Below, piece after piece: positions 9,401-19,000 of a DNA stretch of 64,000 bases. The translations under genes were made by a program, and so were the position numbers. Within the stretch, counting starts at the first letter, position 1, and the number at the start of each line of letters is the position of its first letter. The notes below the pieces were generated by a model. It saw nothing but the letters and a program-made list of their open reading frames with translations, ran no database searches and was not told the DNA's origin. Source of the stretch: CALEMW01 sp964343835 (lineage in GTDB: Bacteria; Krumholzibacteriota; Krumholzibacteriia; LZORAL124-64-63); contig CAYFKR010000020.1 of NCBI GenBank assembly GCA_964343835.1, positions 6,887-70,886 of the forward strand, written 5' to 3'.

Positions 9401-9595
9401 ATGGTGGACGTGACGATCCACGACGCCGCCGGCCGCGCCGTGCGCCGCCTCTCGGTGCCCGTGGACGCCGCCACCGTGACGGTACGCTGGGACGGCCGTG
9501 ACGACCGCGGCCGCCACGTACCGAGCGGAGCGTACTTCGTGCGGGGGAGGCAGGGCGGACGGACGGCGTCGGCCCGCGTGACTTACCTCAAGTAG
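6491..9595 (+). CDS. Secreted GH57-like glycoside hydrolase with C-terminal FlgD-like domain
   Basis: 1034-residue exported protein. The N-terminal 'WHMHQP' (about 28-33) is the hallmark first region of glycoside hydrolase family 57 (alpha-amylase/4-alpha-glucanotransferase group). 'FFPAEMCFSE' places a candidate nucleophile at Glu191, and 'HDGDNAW' a candidate acid/base at Asp329. A CBM9-like beta-sandwich with 'WDEPWLYVATDAP' lies near 780-920. The last 85 residues are a FlgD/type-IX-like domain starting 'AAPNPFNGRV'. The start is TTG 6491, with GGGAGGA ideally spaced; upstream ATGs lack a site. The signal peptide could be lipoprotein type ('LLAAC') or cut after 'ALA'. It shares the terminal domain type with the five genes that follow. 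Confidence 0.82.
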   Translation: MKRIIIAMLLLAACAALASDGVHTTYLWHMHQPIYWPDQSTWTPGRYETVYETITLGHSQNDEFTIFNSDDRVADYQWYPKDAISSISDLPEAGAQISFAGALMENLFSLGNAGWNGGRYASNWYDHYRTARGWLNTAGDPRLDLVMVGFHHAIGPLLPDAAFRMELACAAEIYDDAWGGGTRSVGFFPAEMCFSERLIPALVDAGVEWSIVPDLHIARSCADYPWAANEDNCDAPNPADQVNPSQANWTNHFISRGVSLKIPYPYGFTPHRAVHVDPATGLGDTLVVVPAANAMGWEEGYGLFGTGGIDAMAWANDPARPMLVLFAHDGDNAWSGGHSYYNENVTGFSHAAASQGYTPSTVATYLRHHPVPYADVVHVEDGGWVNADGDFGSPQYINWNWPLVNASGEFDIPGGWAEDERNWAVLMAAQNRVETACALLPAVDPAKVMDPLSGAHDGERAWHYLLAGYESGYMYYGASLDMEIKPTLACNEATALVDPIVAGGSDLVPPTVWLPQRLPWNPGGQGGGALWGYPGGQGVTLPSDFHVWTFVHDVSGLARIELMVREDADGTNDTATVANETYAGGAGVGAWTAMPMTLRAMPTGEPWPMGEIDFTELPTHIADQAWVEVAGYSNVLLDYYIEAEDVHGHVTRSPIQHVWVGDATGPGPDGDVVWTDPDTLTAGQPASLWYDPSGRELDGAASVLAHHGRNGWQAVVDSPMTWDADSLAWRLDWTVAADATVVDMVFTDGAGTWDNNGGSDWHLPVDGGEPVVSPFVMDGQADASADVVSSCGGVTFWAKWDEPWLYVATDAPASWTTDDVFLMVGAGAAGPAPWGKAGQAPAWDAMLARESTNGWSGWFDAAGNTPPAGRFEQTSGAVFEGVLHLDDLYPSNRPLELLIGLAGWATADGGALAHQCPTGNGDADLTADEYVPVWVPVGVDTPPVRDLSLTAAPNPFNGRVALRLEGLGAGMVDVTIHDAAGRAVRRLSVPVDAATVTVRWDGRDDRGRHVPSGAYFVRGRQGGRTASARVTYLK

Positions 9596-9598
9596 ATC

Positions 9599-9632
9599 GA
9601 GGGGGGACGGCCGTTTGCCCGGCCGTCCCCTC
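9599..9632 (+). terminator. Terminator between GH57 gene and paralog 1
   Basis: A long GC stem, GAGGGGGGACGGCCG (9599-9613) against CGGCCGTCCCCTC (9620-9632), with loop TTTGCC. There is no T run after it. The -35-like TTGCCC of the next promoter sits in the loop and right arm. Confidence 0.6.
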
Positions 9633-9644
9633 CGTCCGTAAGAT
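9615..9644 (+). promoter_or_regulatory. Candidate promoter of paralog 1 embedded in terminator
   Basis: TTGCCC (9615-9620), 18 bases, TAAGAT (9639-9644). The same layout, with the -35 in a hairpin loop and an 18-base spacer, recurs before paralog 2. Confidence 0.4.
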
Positions 9645-9709
9645 TATCGTTGAACGACCGTATCCATTCCGATCCGTGTCTTATCGAAACCCCATCCGGA
9701 GGTCCCACC

Positions 9710-12700
9710 ATGAGGAACCTGACCCTGCTGCTCATCCTCCTGGCCGTCCTCGCTTCGGCGTCGGCGGCCTCCGTCCGCACCGAGGGGCTCCTGCCCGTCG
9801 ACGGCTCCGAGACCACGGCGGTGCTCACGAGCGCCGCTCCCTCGGCCGCCAAGTCGGACACCGTGTACCTGCTCGGCGGTCCCGGCCGCTGGGACGGCAC
9901 CTTCCAGACCGAAGGCTCCACCTACCTGCCCGATTGGCACGGCTGGTACGGCGTGGACCTGACGGAGCGGAGCTACGAGATCTGGCACGTCGACACCTTC
10001 AACTCGCCGACCGGCACGTCGGCCGCCTGGTGCGGCGAGCTGTTCGCCTCCTGCGGGACCGGGGACCCCGCCGAGGGCTACGGCAACGGCTACGAGGAAT
10101 TCCTGGTCTGGCGGGGAGTGGTGGCCGACGGCGCGCTGCCCGTGAACGTCACGGTGACCTTCGATCTGAACTACGACAACGAGCCCGGCTACGACTACCT
10201 GTATCTCGAGTACGAGACCGACATGGGCTGGCAGGAGGCCGCCGTCTACAACGGCAGCACCTACGACTCCGGCTCCGGCGCCTGGGTGCCCCTGCTGGGC
10301 GAGACCGCTTCCTTCACCATCCCCGGTGGATCGCTGGTCGGCGCGGCCGGCAACGAGGTCCACCTGCGCTTCCAGGCCATGAGCGACGGCGCCTGGTCCG
10401 ACGCGGACTGCCTGTGGCCCACCTCCGGTCACAGCCAGGTCGACAACATCGCCGTGTCCGGCGACAACGGCCTGGCCGGCACCTACGACGACTTCGAGGG
10501 CGGCGACCTGGGCAACTGGGAGCTGGAGTTCCCCACCAGCGTGGGCGACTTCTCCAAGATCTGGCCGTACCTCCACGACCTCGATCCCTGCGTGGACAAC
10601 GAGACCTGCCAGGTGGCCTTCATCGACGACGGCGTCGTGGTGCCCTGCACCGGAGGCACCCTCGGCATCACCTGGACCTATGGTCCGGGATCCTACATCC
10701 ACAACCTGACCGGCGGCTGCTTGGGCCCCGGCGGACATGTCGAGAACGAGGTCTGGTCCGCCGCCATCGCCTACGCCGACGAGGCGGGCACCCCCCTGGC
10801 CGCCACCCACGAGGGCGCGCAGTTCGCGTTCACCGTGTACCCGCACCTGCCCATCTCCAACGGCCTGTTCTGGGTGTGGCACGTGCAGTCCAGCACCGAC
10901 GGCGGCGCCACCTGGCCCGCATGGGCCGACCGCAACTTCGTGCACTACGGCGACACGTCCTACCAGCGCGTCCACCAGACCGTCTCGGACCTGATGCAGC
11001 AGAACGCAACCCATGTCCGGGTGGCGCTGGGCATCTACGAGATCGGCTGGATCTGGGGATTCGTGGGCACCGACGGCACGCCTGCACCCTACTTCGACAA
11101 CGTGTCGTTCAAGGTCTACGCCATCGACGGCCCGCAGATCACCACCCGCGAGCTCCAGCTGGCCCAGGACTCGTTCCCCACCATCGGCGACATCGACCTG
11201 GTGGACCTGGGCGCCAACGACATCCGGTTCGACATGGCCAACGACATCCTGGGCGACAGGGGCTCGGCCGTGCTGCCCGGCGACTCCATCACCTTCGACA
11301 TCACGGCCATCCGTTCGGGCTCGGTCCTCAACTCGCGGCCCCGTCTCTACTACTCCATGAAGGCGAACCCGCTGTTCGACCCCTACCGCCTGCACGCCAC
11401 CAGCGGCTATGTGGAGGGCGATACCGTTTATGTCGGATCCGGTGCCGTGGTCCCCGACCGCTGGTCGTTCGACCTGCCGGACGAGGACTTCTTCTACCCC
11501 GGCGACATGATCCACTACTACATCTGGGCCGAGGACGACCAGGCCGGCGACATCGGCGTGACCACCATGCCGGCGGCGCTGGACGGGTTCGGCGTCTTCC
11601 CCGGAGAGCCCGGCTACGTGTCCATGCTGTGGCCCCAGAGCTTCATCGTGCGCGGCCTGCCCTCCATCGACCACGCGGACGGCCGGCATCCCGACATCCT
11701 GTTCTGGAACGACTTCGGCGACCGCGGCGGCACCAACGAATGGCTCCACTCGTTCCACGAGTTGGGTCTGCAGGAGGGTATCGACTACGACATCTACTAC
11801 ACCAACGCCCCGTCGTCCGGCGTGAGCAACGGCCTCGGGTCGCGGGCGAGCCTCACCCAGATCGACGGCTACGAGAGCATCTTCTACACGTCCGGCAACC
11901 TGTCCGCCTACACCATCTGCGGCCTGGACCTGTACGGGGACAAGTCCGACGACATCGGCCTGCTCGACTCCTGGCTCCTGGGCGGCGGCAACCTGATGAT
12001 CACCGGCGACGGCGTCGCCAGCGACCTGGTCTACAGCCACGGTTCCGCCGGCGCGGCCTTCCTGTCCAACCACATGTCCGTGACGGTCCAGGGCAGCGAC
12101 GTGTCGCAGCTCCTCGGAGGCATGATCTCGCCGACGATGGTCCCCGTCTCCGGCAACCAGCTCTTCCTCGACCAGGAAGTGATCGCCTACGGCTCCTGCC
12201 CGACCCTCAACTACTTCGACGCCATCGTCCCCACCGGCTCCGCCGAAGCGGTGATGGAGTGGGAGGGCCACTCCGGTCTTGAGGTGGCGGGCGTCCTGAA
12301 CGAGACCGCGTCGTCCCGGGTCGCCACCTTCCCGGTCGGCTTCTCGTTCTGGTGGACTCCCCAGGGCTACACGCCGCCTCCCGGAGCCCCGCATACCGCT
12401 GCGCGGACCACCCTGCTCTCCAGCATCCTGACGACGTTCGGTCACATCTGGTACTGGGTGGATGCGGACCTGCCCGCGGTGCTGTCCGCTGAAGTGGCCC
12501 CCAACCCCTTCAACCCCCTCACCGAGATCCGCTACACGGTCCCGTCCCGCGGCCCCGTCTCCGTACGCGTCTACAACGTGCGCGGCGAGCTCGTCCGCAC
12601 GCTGGTGGACGAGGACGTGGAAGCAGGCGCCCACAGCGTGCGCTGGCAGGGGCGTGACGACCGCGGTTCCTCCGCCGCGTCCGGCGTGTACTTCTACGAG

Positions 12701-12751
12701 GTGCGCACCGGGGGAGAGGCGGTGGTGGGGAAGATGAGTCTGGTTCGCTAA
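9710..12751 (+). CDS. Secreted array paralog 1, jellyroll-rich with FlgD-like C-terminal domain
   Basis: 1013-residue exported protein and first of five tandem paralogs (others at 12882, 16049, 19232, 22449). The signal peptide is MRNLTLLLILLAVLASASA. The start is ATG 9710 with CCGGAGG upstream. The order is: a conserved opening 'SDTVYLLGGP'; a cysteine-bearing 'AAWCGE' and 'EGYGNGYEE' region; a MAM/immune-inhibitor-A-like beta-sandwich ('NYDNEPGYDYLYLEY', 'VDNIAVSG'); a second sandwich ending 'APYFDNVSFKVY'; 'FDLPDEDFFYPGDMIHYY'; a region around 'WLLGGGNLMITGDG' that looks like a GATase1-like or DUF4350-like fold; and the FlgD-like end 'APNPFNPLTEIRY'. No catalytic triad is evident. Conserved cysteines suggest disulfides. 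Export by a type-IX-like route is inferred. Confidence 0.85.
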   Translation: MRNLTLLLILLAVLASASAASVRTEGLLPVDGSETTAVLTSAAPSAAKSDTVYLLGGPGRWDGTFQTEGSTYLPDWHGWYGVDLTERSYEIWHVDTFNSPTGTSAAWCGELFASCGTGDPAEGYGNGYEEFLVWRGVVADGALPVNVTVTFDLNYDNEPGYDYLYLEYETDMGWQEAAVYNGSTYDSGSGAWVPLLGETASFTIPGGSLVGAAGNEVHLRFQAMSDGAWSDADCLWPTSGHSQVDNIAVSGDNGLAGTYDDFEGGDLGNWELEFPTSVGDFSKIWPYLHDLDPCVDNETCQVAFIDDGVVVPCTGGTLGITWTYGPGSYIHNLTGGCLGPGGHVENEVWSAAIAYADEAGTPLAATHEGAQFAFTVYPHLPISNGLFWVWHVQSSTDGGATWPAWADRNFVHYGDTSYQRVHQTVSDLMQQNATHVRVALGIYEIGWIWGFVGTDGTPAPYFDNVSFKVYAIDGPQITTRELQLAQDSFPTIGDIDLVDLGANDIRFDMANDILGDRGSAVLPGDSITFDITAIRSGSVLNSRPRLYYSMKANPLFDPYRLHATSGYVEGDTVYVGSGAVVPDRWSFDLPDEDFFYPGDMIHYYIWAEDDQAGDIGVTTMPAALDGFGVFPGEPGYVSMLWPQSFIVRGLPSIDHADGRHPDILFWNDFGDRGGTNEWLHSFHELGLQEGIDYDIYYTNAPSSGVSNGLGSRASLTQIDGYESIFYTSGNLSAYTICGLDLYGDKSDDIGLLDSWLLGGGNLMITGDGVASDLVYSHGSAGAAFLSNHMSVTVQGSDVSQLLGGMISPTMVPVSGNQLFLDQEVIAYGSCPTLNYFDAIVPTGSAEAVMEWEGHSGLEVAGVLNETASSRVATFPVGFSFWWTPQGYTPPPGAPHTAARTTLLSSILTTFGHIWYWVDADLPAVLSAEVAPNPFNPLTEIRYTVPSRGPVSVRVYNVRGELVRTLVDEDVEAGAHSVRWQGRDDRGSSAASGVYFYEVRTGGEAVVGKMSLVR
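12500..12744 (+). repeat. Homogenised C-terminal segment, copy 1 of 3
   Basis: 245-base segment encoding the FlgD-like domain. Compared by eye it differs from copy 2 (15678-15922) at 8 positions and from copy 3 (18830-19074) at 9 positions, all copies being the same length. The rest of the genes differs far more, including silent positions. Confidence 0.9.
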
Positions 12752-12773
12752 GCAGGAACATCCCAGATGCCAT

Positions 12774-12805
12774 GAGGGGGCGGCCGCTTGCACGGTCGCC
12801 CCCTC
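12774..12805 (+). terminator. Terminator after paralog 1
   Basis: Stem GAGGGGGCGGCCG (12774-12786) with CGGTCGCCCCCTC (12793-12805) and a six-base loop, one wobble pair. There is no T run. Confidence 0.6.
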
Positions 12806-12817
12806 GTTCCGTACAAT
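12788..12817 (+). promoter_or_regulatory. Candidate promoter of paralog 2 embedded in terminator
   Basis: TTGCAC (12788-12793), 18 bases, TACAAT (12812-12817, 5/6 match). The -35 falls in the hairpin loop of the preceding terminator, as before paralog 1. Confidence 0.45.
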
Positions 12818-12881
12818 ACAGGTTGAATACCTTTCATCGATCGTCGACCGACATTCCAATCCAGGGACAGGAGACGGGATC

Positions 12882-15800
12882 ATGCGCCCCTACCCGCTCG
12901 TCGTTCTTCTACTCGTTGTTCCCCTACTCGCCATTGCATCCGACCGGACTGCCCGACTCATCCCTGTGGATGCTTCGGATCGATCCGCCGTGCTTGTCTC
13001 GACCGGCCTGGCTGGGGCCAAGGCGGACACGGTCTATCTGCTGGGCGGTCCCGACCGGACCGACGGCAAGTTCCAGGACGACGCCGATCCGTCGCTTCCG
13101 GACTGGGAGGGGTGGACAAGCGTCGATCTGACGGAGCGGACCGAGGAGATATGGCACATCGACACCTGGAACTCGCCGACGGGGACGGCGGCCATGTGGT
13201 GCGGGGAGGTGTTCGCGTCTTGCGGACTGGGTGATCCGGCCGAAGGATACGGCAACGACTACGAGGAGATTTTGGCATGGAGTGCCACGGTGGCGTCCCC
13301 TGCTGCGGATACCGACGTGACCCTGACATACGATCTGAACTACGATAACGAACCCGGCTACGACTATCTGTATGTCCAGTACGAAGCTTTTGACGGCTGG
13401 CGCGATCTCATCGTCTACAACGGCAGCACGTACGACCAGGGGTCGGGCTCTTGGGCTCCCCTGATCGGCGAGACCATCACATTCACCGTCCCGGCCGGTG
13501 AACTGGCGGGTGCCGGAGCGGACGAATTGCACATCCGTATCCTTGCGACCAGCGACGGAGGCTGGTCGGATTCTGACTGTCTGTGGCCCACATCGGGGCA
13601 TTGCACGGTCGACGAGATCTCGGTCTCGGGCAGCAACGGGGTATCCGGGACATATGATGATTTCGAAGGCGGAATGGGAGCTTCGAACTGGCAGGTGGAG
13701 TTTCCGACCGCGGTGGGTGATTTCGCCGCCATCTGGTCGGGTCTGGTGGATCTCGACCCTTGCTCGAACGGGAATGCGACGGCGGCGGCGTTCATCGACG
13801 ACGGTGTCGTCGTGCCGTGTACCGGAGGCACGCTCGGAACGACCTGGACATATGGACCGGGGTCCTTCGTCCACAATCTGACCGGTGGGTGCTTCGGCCC
13901 ATCAAAGCATGCCCACAACCAGATATGGTCGCCTGCGTTGGCCTGGGTCGATGAGGCAGGGAGTCCCTTGGGTGAGTCCCATGCAGGCGCGGAACTCGAA
14001 TTCGATGTCTACCGCCATCTCCCTCTGGACAACGGCATGTTCTATGTATGGCACGTGAGGTGCTCCGATGATGGCGGTTCGACGTGGAGGAATTGGCGCA
14101 GCAGGAACTTCGTCTATTACGGCACGACGCATGACTGGATCAGGGTGGGTCAGAACGTGACGGATTTGATGTCGCACGAGCCCACACATGTTCAGATATC
14201 GCTGGGTATCCATGAACTCGGTTGGGTATGGGGTTTTATCGGCACCGACGGCACGCCTGCACCCTATTTCGACAACGTCGCATTCAAGACCTACGTCATC
14301 GACGGCCCGGCCATCACGGCCAAGGAAGCGGAGTTGGCCCAGGACAATTTCCCGACGATCGGCGACATCGATCTGAGTGACCTGGGCGCCAACGACATCC
14401 GCTTCGACATGGCTTCCGATATCCTCGGAGACGCCTCGCCTGCAATCCTGCCGGGGGACTCCCTCGTTGCCGACATCAAAGCTGTCAGGCCGGGGGCGGT
14501 ATTGAACTCCAGGCCCAGGCTCTACTACACGATGAAGACCAACCCCCTGTTCGACCCCTATCGGCTCCACCCGACATCCGGTTATGTCGAGGGCGACACT
14601 GTATATACTGACAGCGGTGTCGTGCACCCGGATCGCTATTCGTTCGATCTCCCCGATGAGGACTTCTTCTTCCCGGGTGACGTGATCCATTACTACGTGT
14701 GGGGTGAGGACAACCAGGCAGGAGACATCGGGGTGACAACGCTTCCCGCTTCATTGGACGGCTTCGGCGACTTCGTATGGGGCCCGGGTTTCAATGACGT
14801 CACCTGGCCGGAGAGCTTCACCGTCAGGGGATTGCCGACAATCAGGAACAGCCTCGGTACCCAGCCTGAGATCCTGCTCTGGGACGATGCTGGCAAGTCT
14901 GACGATCTGGGAGACTGGATCTACCTCCTGAATCTCTTGTCCTATTATGAGCGCTTGGATTTCGACGTGTACTGCACGAACAGCCCGTCCTCAGCGCTGA
15001 GTAACGGGCTGGGCTCGAGGGCGACTATCAGCCAGATCAGCGGTTACGAGACGATCATCTACACGGCCGGTGACCTTTCCGCCCATACGCTCTGCGGCCA
15101 TGACCAGGTGTCCGACAAGTCCGATGATCTTGGGCTGCTCCATTCATGGCTTCTGAACGGCCGGAACCTGATGATCACGGGTGACAACGTCGCTAGCGAT
15201 CTGGCGACCTCACAAGGAGCGGCTGGTTCATCATTCCTATCCCAATGGATGTCCGTCTCGGTGACGCAGTCGGATGTATCTCCGCTGCTGGGCGGGTTGA
15301 CGACGCCGATCATGCGCCATGAACCGGATAACCCGGCCTTCGTGACCGTGGATCTCGTGGCTCTTGGCGGTTGCCCGTCGATCAAGTCCTTCGATGCTGT
15401 GATCGGAGGGGGGACGACCGCCCCCATATGGTCCTGGGACGGCTATGGAGGAAGCGAATCCGCCGGGGTCTGCAGTATCACCGGAGGTTCCATGATCCTG
15501 ACGGTGCCCGTCGACTTCGCTTCTTGGGGAGCACCGGAGAACTATACGCCACCTCCTGGCTATTATTACCACCACACCGCCAGGGGCGCGGCCTTGGGGC
15601 AGATCCTCTTTGCACTCGGGTATGGTCATGCTTACGTCGGAGTCGATCCGATTCCCGCTCTCGGGGCCATGAACGCTCCCAACCCCTTCAACCCCCTCAC
15701 CGAGATCCGCTACACCGTCCCGTCCCGCGGCCCCGTCTCCGTGCGCGTCTACAACGTGCGCGGCGAGCTCGTCCGCACGCTGGTGGATGAGGACGTGGAG

Positions 15801-15929
15801 GCCGGCGCCCACAGCGTGCGCTGGCAGGGGCGTGATGATCGCGGTTCCTCCGCCGCGTCCGGCGTGTACTTCTACGAGGTGCGGACCGGGGGAGAGGCGG
15901 TGGTGGGGAAGATGAGTCTGGTACGGTGA
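12882..15929 (+). CDS. Secreted array paralog 2, FlgD-like C-terminal domain
   Basis: 1015-residue exported paralog with the same domain order as the gene at 9710. The signal peptide is MRPYPLVVLLLVVPLLAIA. The start is ATG 12882 with AGGAGA upstream. Conserved landmarks include 'ADTVYLLGGPDR', 'AMWCGEVFASCG', 'NYDNEPGYDYLY', 'SDSDCLWPTSGH', 'DDGVVVPCTGGTLG', 'FDLPDEDFFFPGDVIHYY', 'NGLGSRA' and 'WLLNGRNLMITGDN'. Its body uses more A/T at third codon positions than paralogs 1 and 4 (for example GAT-AAC-GAA where paralog 1 has GAC-AAC-GAG), yet its last 245 bases are GC-rich and nearly identical to those of paralogs 1 and 3. This points to recent conversion of the terminal domain. Function unknown. 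Confidence 0.85.
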   Translation: MRPYPLVVLLLVVPLLAIASDRTARLIPVDASDRSAVLVSTGLAGAKADTVYLLGGPDRTDGKFQDDADPSLPDWEGWTSVDLTERTEEIWHIDTWNSPTGTAAMWCGEVFASCGLGDPAEGYGNDYEEILAWSATVASPAADTDVTLTYDLNYDNEPGYDYLYVQYEAFDGWRDLIVYNGSTYDQGSGSWAPLIGETITFTVPAGELAGAGADELHIRILATSDGGWSDSDCLWPTSGHCTVDEISVSGSNGVSGTYDDFEGGMGASNWQVEFPTAVGDFAAIWSGLVDLDPCSNGNATAAAFIDDGVVVPCTGGTLGTTWTYGPGSFVHNLTGGCFGPSKHAHNQIWSPALAWVDEAGSPLGESHAGAELEFDVYRHLPLDNGMFYVWHVRCSDDGGSTWRNWRSRNFVYYGTTHDWIRVGQNVTDLMSHEPTHVQISLGIHELGWVWGFIGTDGTPAPYFDNVAFKTYVIDGPAITAKEAELAQDNFPTIGDIDLSDLGANDIRFDMASDILGDASPAILPGDSLVADIKAVRPGAVLNSRPRLYYTMKTNPLFDPYRLHPTSGYVEGDTVYTDSGVVHPDRYSFDLPDEDFFFPGDVIHYYVWGEDNQAGDIGVTTLPASLDGFGDFVWGPGFNDVTWPESFTVRGLPTIRNSLGTQPEILLWDDAGKSDDLGDWIYLLNLLSYYERLDFDVYCTNSPSSALSNGLGSRATISQISGYETIIYTAGDLSAHTLCGHDQVSDKSDDLGLLHSWLLNGRNLMITGDNVASDLATSQGAAGSSFLSQWMSVSVTQSDVSPLLGGLTTPIMRHEPDNPAFVTVDLVALGGCPSIKSFDAVIGGGTTAPIWSWDGYGGSESAGVCSITGGSMILTVPVDFASWGAPENYTPPPGYYYHHTARGAALGQILFALGYGHAYVGVDPIPALGAMNAPNPFNPLTEIRYTVPSRGPVSVRVYNVRGELVRTLVDEDVEAGAHSVRWQGRDDRGSSAASGVYFYEVRTGGEAVVGKMSLVR
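15678..15922 (+). repeat. Homogenised C-terminal segment, copy 2 of 3
   Basis: 245-base segment, 8 differences by eye from the copy at 12500 and 9 from the copy at 18830. Identity starts sharply at the codons for 'PNPFNPLTEI' and ends a few bases before the stop. Confidence 0.9.
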
Positions 15930-15950
15930 TCATTTTCTCGTCCATGGTCG

Positions 15951-15978
15951 ACAGGGCCGCCCTTGCGGGTGGCCCTGT
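15951..15978 (+). terminator. Terminator after paralog 2
   Basis: Stem ACAGGGCCGCCC (15951-15962) with GGGTGGCCCTGT (15967-15978), loop TTGC, one wobble. It is followed by TAGATT (15979-15984), which could be a -10 for the next gene, though no matching -35 is apparent. Confidence 0.6.
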
Positions 15979-16048
15979 TAGATTACGACCCGTCTCGCGT
16001 AGATGAATGACGCATATCATCGATCATGATCACTGAAGGGGGACTGGC

Positions 16049-19000
16049 ATGCGTTCATCCGTTCTCTGGCTTATCCTCATGTCGATCGCCATGGAAGCGT
16101 CCGGTGGACAGCCCGGCTCGGCGGTGCACAGACCGATGGATGCTTCCGCGACCTCTGCGGTCCTGACGGCCACGGCGCCGTCCACGACCAGATCCGATAC
16201 CATCTACCTCATGGGCGGCCCCGACCGGGACGACGGCAAGTTCCAGGTCGTCGGCCGTCCGAGCGTTCCCGACTGGCAGGGGTGGACGAGCGTCGACCTG
16301 ACGGCGCGGACGGACGAGATCTGGCACATCTCCACCTTCAACTCGCCGAACGGCTCCGCCGCCATGTGGTGCGGCGAGGTGTTCGAGCCCTGCGACGACG
16401 ATGATCCGCCAGAGGGTTACGGCAACGGTTATGAAGAGTACCTGGATTGGGTCGGCACGGTCGACGATCCGGGGCAGGCGACCCAGATCACAGTGACCTT
16501 CGATCTCAACTACGACAACGAGCCGGGGTACGACTACCTCTACCTGATGCACGAGTCAGCAGGTGGCTGGGATGTCGTCGCCACCTACAACGGCAGCACG
16601 TACGACACGGGCAGCGGGACCTGGCAGCCGCTGATCGGGGAGACGGTCGCATTCACCTTGACGGCATCGGATCTGGTGGGCGATGACGGGGACGAGGTCC
16701 ATCTCCGCCTGTGGGCCACCACAGACGGCGGCTGGGCCGACTCCGACTGCCTCTGGCCGACGTCGGGCCTCGCCCAGATCGACAACATCTCCGTGAGCGG
16801 GGACAACGGACTGTCGGCTACGTATGACGATTTCGAGAGTGGGCTGGAGTCGTCATCATGGCAACTCGCCTTCCCGGCCGGTGTAGGCGATTTCGCATCC
16901 ATCTGGCCCTATCTCGAGGACCTGGACCCCTGTGCCAGCGGCATCAGTTGCCAGGTAGGGTTCATCGATGACGGAGTCGTGGTGCCGTGTACCGGAGGAA
17001 CGCTCGGATGGACTTGGACATACGGACCGGACAGCTATGTCGTTAACCTCACCGGAGGTTGTGTCGGTCCTACTGACCATCTCAAGAACCAGGTCTGGTC
17101 ACCACCTCTGGCTTGGGTTGACGAAGCCGGGAGTCCTATTGGCAGCAGCCATCAGGGTGCGGAGCTGGCGTTCGATGTGTATCGCCACCTCCCTCTGATG
17201 AATTCGGTATTCTACGTTTGGCATATTCGCTCGTCGGACGACGGTGGGGACACCTGGTCGCCGTGGCGCGACCGCAATCTCGTCTACTACAGCAATATGC
17301 CCGTCTGGCTCAGGCATGGAGAGGATGTGACGGACCTGGTAGTGACCGATCCAACGCATGTCCAGATTGCTCTTGGCGTGTGGGAGATGGGCTGGTATTG
17401 GGGCCCGATTCAGGAAGCGACCCCCGCCCCCTACTTCGACAACGTCGCCTTCGCCGTCCACCCCATAGGCGGTCCATCCATCTCGACCCGCGACCTGGAA
17501 CTGGCCCAGGACAACTTCCCGACCATCGGCACCCTCGACCTTGTCGACCTAGGCGCCAACCACATCCGCTTCGACATGGCCTACGACATCATCGGCGACA
17601 CGGCGCCGGCCATCCTGCCCGGGGATTCGATCACCTTCGACGTCAAGGCGGTCCGGCCGGGATCGGCGCTCACGGGGGCGCCTCGCCTCCACTACGCCAT
17701 GAGAGCGAACCCACTGTTCGATCCGTACCGGCAGCACCCGACCTCAGGCTCGGTCGAGGGCGACACCGTCCGTACGGCGACCGGCCAGTTGGTTCCGGAT
17801 CGGTTCGCCTTCGATCTCCCCGACGAGGACTTCTTCTTCCCCGGCGACGTGATCCACTACTACATCCGAGCCGAGGACGATCTGGGCGGTGCGACCACCA
17901 TGCCGGCCTCCCTGGACGGATTCGGCGTCTACCCGGGCGAGGTCGGATTCACGTCCCTGCTGTGGCCCAACGCATTCACAGTCCGTGGTCTGCCGACCCT
18001 CGTGGACGCGTCGGGACTCCAGCCGCCGATCCTCTTCTGGAACGATTACGGGGACAGGGGAGGACTCGACGAATGGATCGCGAGCCTGAACGCCATCGGC
18101 CATGTGGAGGGTGTCGACTACGACATCTACTCCACGAACTCTCCGGGATCCCTGATCAGCAACGGTTTGGGGTCCAGGGCAAGCGTAAGCCAGATCTCCG
18201 CCTATGAAACCATGCTCTATGCATCCGGCGACATACCCTGGGGCACGATCAGCGGCTTCGACCAGAACAGCGACAAGTCCGACGACCTGGGTTTGCTCCA
18301 CGACTGGCTCCAGCTTGGACGGAATCTCCTGATCACGGGAGACAACGTCATCTATGACCTGGCGAACAACCAGGGCCCGGCCGGAGTGGAGTTCATATCC
18401 CAGTGGCTGGCTCTAGCGTACGTCCAGCACGACGTGTCCTCTCTGCTTGGTGGCGCAACCACTCCTGTGATGATCCACGAGCCCGGCAACCCGGCCGGTG
18501 TGACGGTCGATCTCATCGCCTACGGCGGTTGCCCGACACTCAATACGTTCGATGCGATCACGGTTGGGACCGGCGTCCCCATCTGGTCCTGGGAAGGGCA
18601 CGACGGACCGGAAGTAGCAGGCGTCTACAACATGGCATGGGGCTCGCGGATCCTGACGGTCCCGGCTGCTCTCTCGTCATGGTGGACCCCGACGGACCAT
18701 GTTCCCCCCGCCGGCTACGCGGGCATGTCGGCCAGGGCCGTCGCCCTTGTGCAGATCCTGCTCACGTTCGGGCATGCTCCGAACGCCGTGGCCGTCCAGC
18801 CCGCTCCGCCCCTGACGGCGGATGTCGCCCCCAACCCCTTCAACCCCCTCACCGAGATCCGCTACACCGTCCCGTCCCGTGGCCCCGTCTCCGTACGCGT
18901 CTACAACGTGCGCGGCGAGCTCGTCCGCACGCTGGTGGACGAAGACATGGAGCCCGGCGCCCACAGCGTGCGCTGGCAGGGCCGTGACGACCGCGGTTCC

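Noticed and set aside
9644..12883. Long minus-strand open frame opposite paralog 1, and a similar one at 19136-22189 opposite paralog 4.
   Set aside because: They mirror the GC-ending codon use of the plus-strand genes. Paralogs 2, 3 and 5, with less extreme codon use, do not keep an equally long antisense frame, so it is not conserved.
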